DNA of 64,000 bases, taken from contig NZ_JANFLU010000012.1 of NCBI RefSeq assembly GCF_024385525.1, forward strand, positions 117,750 through 181,749. Direction: 5' to 3'. Position numbers and translations under genes: made by a program. Numbering within the stretch: position 1 is the stretch's first letter; each line of letters starts with the position of its first letter. Source of the stretch: Arthrobacter sp. zg-Y238 (lineage in GTDB: Bacteria > Actinomycetota > Actinomycetes > Actinomycetales > Micrococcaceae). Positions 60,746-64,000 of the stretch are shown piece by piece. Under the pieces are notes generated by a model that was not told the origin of the DNA, did not search any database, and saw only the letters and a program-made list of their open reading frames with translations.

Positions 60746-62764
60746 ATGGATCACACGCAGAGTTTCCGGGTAGCTGTCATTGGCGCAGGACCCCGCGGCC
60801 TCTCCGTAGTGGACCGGCTGCTGACCAATCGGCGTGCTTCCGCGCATCGCCGGCCCCTGCGCATTGAACTGATTGACCCGTTTCGTCCGGGTCCGGGGCA
60901 CGTCTGGCGGACCAACCAGTCGCGGCTGTTCCTAATGAACACCCCGGCACTGTTTCCCACCGTGGTCCCGGCAGGGGATACGGTCCGTGACCTGCTGCCC
61001 TCGCCTGCAGGACTCTCCTTCAACCAGTGGCGCGAGCTCATGGGCGCCGGTACCAGTGCGGCGGACAGTCTCTCCGCCGGAGACCGACAGGAGCTGGCGG
61101 CGCTTGGTCCCGCGGATTTCCCCAGCCGTCCGTTGTACGGGCGGTATCTGGAGTGGACTTACGACCAGCTGCGGAAAACGGCCGCCGACGACGGCGTGGA
61201 GCTCGTACACCGCCGCACCGAAGCGCTGGGCATCTCCCGCGAAGCGGCCGGCCGGCTGATCGTCGAGCTGGAAGGACAGCAGGTTCTGGCGACCGACGCC
61301 GTAGTGCTGGCCCTGGGGCACCTGCCCGCACTGCTTTCCCCGGAACAGGCACGGCTGCAGGACGCCGCCCAACGCCACGGCCTGACCTACCTTCCGCCTG
61401 CCGTGCCGGCCGACGTCGACTTCTCCCGCCTGCCCGCCGGGGAACCGGTGCTGGTGCGCGGACTGGGCCTGAATTTCTTTGACGTGATGGCTGCCGCCAC
61501 CATCGGCCGCGGCGGGCGGTATGTGTCCACCGGGCAGCCTGCCGGCCGCGCCCTGCGCTACGAACCCTCGGGCCGGGAACCGCAGCTGATCGCCGCTTCA
61601 CGCCGCGGCACGCCCTACCGGGCCAAGGCGAAACTGGACTCCTACGTTCCCCGCGGAGTCCACCTCCGCTGGCTGACCCGCGACAGGGCGCTCGCCTTGC
61701 GGGCCGACGGACTGTTGCCCGGTTTCGACCACGATCTCTGGCCCTTGCTGCACCGTGACGCCGTCTGGGCGTATTACAGCACGCTCGCCCGGGTGGCCCC
61801 CGCCGAGCTGAACGGCACCGCAGCCGAGTTCCAGGACCAGCTGGAAGCGGCACTGAACCTTCCGGGACTGGAGTGGGACGCCGCGAAGGAAGCGGTGCTG
61901 GATACCTACGTTCCGTCCAACCGCCGCACCAATCTTGAAGCCCTGGCGCAGCCGCTGGGCCGCCGGCCGTTCAGCGGGGCCGAGGATGCGGACAATGCCG
62001 TCCTGGCCTACCTGGAGGATGACGCCGCCGGATCCGCCGCCGGGGAAGACGACCCGCTGAAGATGGCAATCGGAGCCCTGAACGCCGGACGCAGCCTGCT
62101 GAAAGCGGTGGTGGCCGACGGCGGCCTGGCCGAAGCGTCCTGGCTCAGCGAACTGCGGGGCTGGTTCGAACCGCTCGTCGAAGGCCTGGCGAGCGGTCCG
62201 CCGCCGGAACGGATCGAACAGCTGGCCGCACTGGTCCGCGCCGGCCTGGTGCACTTTGTCGGCCCCGATCCCCGTTTCGACGTGGACGAGGCCCGCGGCG
62301 TGTTCACGGCCTCCTCGCCGTGGGTGGGCACCGAGTATGCCGCCTCCACCCTGATGGAGGCCATGATGCCGCCCAACCGGGTGGACCGCAGTGTCTCGCC
62401 GTTGCTGGCAGGACTGATCCGCGACGGGCTGGCCCGGCCGAAGGTCATGATGTCCGCCGACGGCACCCCCGTGCTGACTCCCGGGCTGGACGTTACCTTG
62501 CCGCCGTATCGGGCGGTGGGCGTCAGCGGCGAACCGGTGGAGAACCTGTTTGTGCTGGGGCTGCAGTTGTCCTCGGTCCAGTGGGGAACGGCGATTGCCG
62601 CCGAGGCCGGCGCTCCGGCAGCGGAAGGCTCGCGGACGCTGCAGGACGCCGACGCGATTGCCGCTGCGGTGCTGTCCGCTGCCGCGTCCACGGCGGGTTC
62701 GGACTCGCGGGCCACGGCCCCGGAACCGTCCGCCGGCCAGGACCAATCTGTCGTGCTGGGCTGA
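60746..62764 (+). CDS. FAD/NAD(P)-binding protein (PF13454-like)
   Basis: A 672-residue protein. An N-terminal FAD Rossmann (FRVAVIGAGPRGLSVVDRLLTN, residues 7-28) and IELIDPFRPGPGHVWRTNQSRLFLMNTP are typical of the FAD-NAD(P)-binding family PF13454. Later segments LVRGLGLNFFDVMAAATIGRGG and YEPSGREPQLIAASRRGTPYRA match the same family. C-terminal regions (AGLIRDGLARPKVMMSADGTPVLTPGLDVTLPPYR and LFVLGLQLSSVQWGTAIAAEAGAP) suggest a second oxidoreductase part. Substrate unknown; some relatives sit in siderophore or redox contexts. ATG 60746, divergent from the S9 peptidase. Confidence 0.8.
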   Translation: MDHTQSFRVAVIGAGPRGLSVVDRLLTNRRASAHRRPLRIELIDPFRPGPGHVWRTNQSRLFLMNTPALFPTVVPAGDTVRDLLPSPAGLSFNQWRELMGAGTSAADSLSAGDRQELAALGPADFPSRPLYGRYLEWTYDQLRKTAADDGVELVHRRTEALGISREAAGRLIVELEGQQVLATDAVVLALGHLPALLSPEQARLQDAAQRHGLTYLPPAVPADVDFSRLPAGEPVLVRGLGLNFFDVMAAATIGRGGRYVSTGQPAGRALRYEPSGREPQLIAASRRGTPYRAKAKLDSYVPRGVHLRWLTRDRALALRADGLLPGFDHDLWPLLHRDAVWAYYSTLARVAPAELNGTAAEFQDQLEAALNLPGLEWDAAKEAVLDTYVPSNRRTNLEALAQPLGRRPFSGAEDADNAVLAYLEDDAAGSAAGEDDPLKMAIGALNAGRSLLKAVVADGGLAEASWLSELRGWFEPLVEGLASGPPPERIEQLAALVRAGLVHFVGPDPRFDVDEARGVFTASSPWVGTEYAASTLMEAMMPPNRVDRSVSPLLAGLIRDGLARPKVMMSADGTPVLTPGLDVTLPPYRAVGVSGEPVENLFVLGLQLSSVQWGTAIAAEAGAPAAEGSRTLQDADAIAAAVLSAAASTAGSDSRATAPEPSAGQDQSVVLG

Positions 62765-62974
62765 ACCCGGCTTTCCAAGCCTGCACGTCGCACAGTAACA
62801 GCGGCGGTGAGCGGCACCGGAGCGGCGCGCCCAGCGCTCAGCGGCGGGTGAACCTGGCCCCTGAGGGTGTGCCGCGCCGATAAAATCGGCACCAGCGGGG
62901 CTGAGCCACTCCATTTCGTGCTCCTATCCGGCACGGCAGCCGCCTCGCGAATCAACCCGAGAGGACGCGTTGTG

Positions 62975-63925
62975 ATGAAAGCTTGGCAGTACATGGGGGA
63001 CCGCAAACCGATCCAGCTGAACGAAGTCCCGGAACCGGAACCCGGTCCCACACAGGTCATCATTGACGTCAAGGCAGCAGGCCTGTGCCACTCGGACGTG
63101 ATGTACATGGAGGTCGGCGACGCGGTCATGCCGTTCCTGCCGATGACGCAGGGGCATGAAAACGCCGGCGTGATCACGGCGCTGGGATCCGAGGTGACCG
63201 GCTTCAAGGTTGGGGACGTCGTCGGCGTATGCTCCTCCGGAGTCCAGCCGCCTACCGGCATGTTCACTCCCGGCGGCTTCGCGGACAAGCTCGCTGCGGA
63301 CTACCGCGACCTGGCCCGCGTTCCCGAGGGCCTCGATATTTCCCTCGCTGCCCTCGCCACGGATGCCGGCATGACCTCCTACCACGCCATGATCAAGGTC
63401 GGGAAGGCAGCCAAGGGCATGAAGGTCGGCGTGATCGGCTTCGGCGGCCTGGGGCAGATCGGCGCCCGCGCCGCCGTCCTGGCCGGTGCCGAGGTTCACG
63501 TGGCTGAGATGAAGGAAGAAGCCTGGGCCAATGCCAAGGAGGCCGGCGTGGCTTCCTGTGTCAAGGATGCCGCGGAATGGGTCACCGACCCACGGCGTGG
63601 CGGCGACTTCGACCTCATCGTTGACTACGCAGGTTTCGACACCACCCAGAAGGCCGTGAACGCTGTTCGGCGTGGCGGCAAGGTGGTTCAGGTAGGCCTC
63701 GGCAAGCCCACCTTCACGGTGGCGACCAACACCATCCTCGGCAAGTCCATTGAGGGATCCCTTGGCGGCACCGTGGCCGACATCGAGGAAGTCTTCGACC
63801 TGATGCTCCGCGGCGAGATCACCCCGGGCTACGAGGAAATCAGCTTCGACCAGGTCGGTGACGGGCTTGAGCGGCTCAAGAACAACCAGGTGCTGGGGCG
63901 CTTGGTGGCCCGCTTCGGCGAATAG
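62975..63925 (+). CDS. zinc-type alcohol dehydrogenase-family protein
   Basis: A 316-residue medium-chain dehydrogenase. Zinc ligands read AAGLCHSDVMY (Cys) and QGHENAGVI (His-Glu); the usual third ligand position falls in ALATDAGMTSYHA (Asp). The four-Cys structural zinc loop is absent. The cofactor Rossmann is GVIGFGGLGQIGARAAVLAG followed by EVHVAEMKEEAW. Substrate unknown. Start ATG 62975 or GTG 62972, both after GAGAGGA; 5' extension to 62867 is rejected. Confidence 0.85.
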   Translation: MKAWQYMGDRKPIQLNEVPEPEPGPTQVIIDVKAAGLCHSDVMYMEVGDAVMPFLPMTQGHENAGVITALGSEVTGFKVGDVVGVCSSGVQPPTGMFTPGGFADKLAADYRDLARVPEGLDISLAALATDAGMTSYHAMIKVGKAAKGMKVGVIGFGGLGQIGARAAVLAGAEVHVAEMKEEAWANAKEAGVASCVKDAAEWVTDPRRGGDFDLIVDYAGFDTTQKAVNAVRRGGKVVQVGLGKPTFTVATNTILGKSIEGSLGGTVADIEEVFDLMLRGEITPGYEEISFDQVGDGLERLKNNQVLGRLVARFGE

Positions 63926-64000
63926 CTGTTGACGACGGCGGGGGGGGCCCCCCGGGCCGGGGGCCCCCCCCCCCGGGCGTGCCGAGCCCGTGTAGTTGAG

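Overview
The window is a 64 kb piece of high-GC chromosome from a free-living actinobacterium, most likely Arthrobacter or a close Micrococcaceae relative. This rests on gene content and order seen in the sequence: divergent lysE/lysG, neighbouring lhr and nei, GTP-type PEP carboxykinase, manB beside a small acidic ORF, divergent tadA/upp near a tRNA-Ser, and several GAF-ANTAR regulators. GTG and TTG starts are common. There is no rRNA, prophage, insertion sequence, transposase, CRISPR array or plasmid maintenance gene, so it reads as core chromosome with accessory patches.

Layout. 1-7.9 kb: start of tgt, a FUSC-type membrane protein, housekeeping-like singletons (DUF4916/NUDIX-like, YdeI-like, class II amidotransferase, GH76), and a short-chain dehydrogenase/acyl-CoA dehydrogenase pair for acyl-CoA breakdown. 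7.9-8.7 kb: a gene-free, repeat-rich interval with two long imperfect palindromes and a 31-bp triplicate. 8.7-13.8 kb: small actinobacterial proteins, an RluA-type pseudouridine synthase, a SulP transporter, a Ser/Thr kinase and a MarR regulator. 13.9-18.5 kb: an iron-siderophore ABC uptake operon behind an IdeR/DtxR-like iron box, ending in a translationally coupled uncharacterised protein. 18.5-25.8 kb: lysE/lysG, nei and the very large helicase lhr. 25.8-29.6 kb: a DUF4232 lipoprotein, a YcnI copper protein with a small membrane partner, rlmH and a patatin.

29.6-33.7 kb: a regulatory and oxidative-stress block. A STAS/unknown/GAF-ANTAR/unknown operon lies divergently from a manganese catalase, which faces a second GAF-ANTAR gene. 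34.0-37.7 kb: membrane proteins and a tightly coupled CDP-alcohol phosphatidyltransferase, PlsC-type acyltransferase and CdsA operon, followed by tRNA-Ser(CGA). 37.9-41.6 kb: a PPOx-fold protein, tadA, upp, an orphan winged-helix regulator with a possible leaderless upstream ORF, and a SixA-like phosphatase. 41.6-47 kb: a YhgE/Pip membrane protein coupled to a degenerate ABC ATPase, a disulfide-oxidoreductase-like flavoprotein, a third GAF-ANTAR protein and tRNA-Arg(ACG). 47-64 kb: pckG, manB, a RecQ-like helicase with a phosphoribosyltransferase-like tail, an alpha/beta hydrolase, a crotonase, an aldo/keto reductase, a GNAT acetyltransferase, tRNA-Ser(GCT), a prolyl oligopeptidase, an FAD/NAD(P)-binding protein and a zinc-type alcohol dehydrogenase. 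The last 60 bases contain an odd G/C run that may be a contig-edge artefact.

The best candidates for undescribed biology are the unknown fourth gene of the siderophore operon, the YhgE/degenerate-ABC pair, the three-gene phospholipid operon, the STAS-ANTAR cluster around the catalase, the RecQ-PRTase fusion and the intergenic palindromes. No complete new multi-gene defence or signalling system could be proven from sequence alone. Function calls come from motif and family recognition by eye; no database search was run.
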